A stretch of 37,247 nucleotides of DNA from the IMG/VR virus record IMGVR_UViG_3300042465_005916, positions 1 to 37,247 of that record, one strand, 5' to 3'. The notes under the pieces were generated by a model. That model saw nothing but the letters and a program-made list of their open reading frames with translations. It was not told where the DNA came from and ran no database searches. The translations under genes were made by a program, and so were the position numbers. The stretch comes from a virus. This document shows, one piece after another, positions 37,180 to 37,247 of this stretch (its first letter is position 1; each line of letters starts with the position of its first letter).

Positions 37180-37247
37180 TGGTCCGTGCCTACCCCTCCC
37201 CCCGTGTCGGGTCCTACCCATACCCCTCCACCACGGGTAATTCGAAC
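37180..37247. other. Presumed cos region, right part
   Basis: These last 68 bp are non-coding and strikingly C-rich on this strand: TACCCCTCC occurs at about 37190 and again at about 37220, plus TACCCATACCC. Joined to the first 57 bp they form a 125-bp gene-free interval between the gpZ-like and small terminase genes. That is the place of cos in lambda-type phages. The C-rich repeats could be terminase binding (R-site-like) elements. The cut site cannot be seen from the sequence alone. Confidence 0.6.
37232..37247. repeat. Right copy of 16-bp terminal direct repeat
   Basis: Identical to bases 1-16 (cacgggtaattcgaac). It shows that the window is a full circle or a concatemer unit of about 37,231 bp. 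Confidence 0.85.

Overview
The window reads as one complete temperate phage genome of about 37.2 kb, not a chromosome fragment. Gene order is that of a lambda-type siphovirus: packaging, head, tail, lysis, attachment site and integrase, leftward early operon, immunity region, rightward early/replication genes, then back to packaging. The first and last 16 bases are identical, so the sequence closes into a circle of about 37,231 bp with the join just upstream of the small terminase gene, where a cos site is expected. The high GC content, the codon use and the look of many small proteins suggest a betaproteobacterial host (Burkholderiales, perhaps Comamonadaceae). That host call is inference; no host gene is present.

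Late region (58-25502, all +): small and large terminase (lambda Nu1/A type), a Mor-like regulator, gpW-like connector and lambda-family portal. Next comes an unusual insert: three small membrane proteins, a permuted papain-like amidase, a 113-aa protein and a 959-aa beta-rich protein. A prohead protease fused to the HK97-fold capsid follows. The tail module holds the head-tail joiner, tail terminator, tail tube, two chaperones joined by a -1 frameshift, tape measure, M/L/K/J-like tip proteins, and a fiber with its small partner. Endolysin, Rz and an embedded Rz1 close the region. No holin lies beside the endolysin; the best holin candidates are about 17 kb away, behind the portal.

Integration region (25503-26825): a terminator, an attP core that copies the 3' end of a tRNA gene, and a tyrosine integrase. 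Leftward early operon (30886-26827, -): twelve small genes in an unbroken chain, every junction overlapping by 1 or 4 nt. They include a Cys-rich membrane protein, a Cys-rich zinc-ribbon protein, an HTPGPW-family protein and HTH proteins.

Immunity region (30.9-32.6 kb): a matched pair of promoter/operator arrays (OL/PL and OR/PR). They share a 15-bp operator (TTACGCNNNGGCTAA) at the same spacing and the same place relative to -35/-10. Between them lie a short CI-like repressor without a LexA-type protease domain and a membrane-anchored SmpA/BamE-like moron with its own promoter. PR appears to make a leaderless mRNA for a YdaS/Cro-like protein.

Replication region (32.6-37.2 kb): ribbon-helix-helix and winged-helix proteins, an O/DnaT-like initiator with iterons and a purine/AT-rich tract inside its gene (candidate origin), a DnaB-type helicase, a zinc-finger protein and a gpZ-like minor tail protein before the cos region. 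I saw no CRISPR array, complete tRNA gene or insertion sequence.
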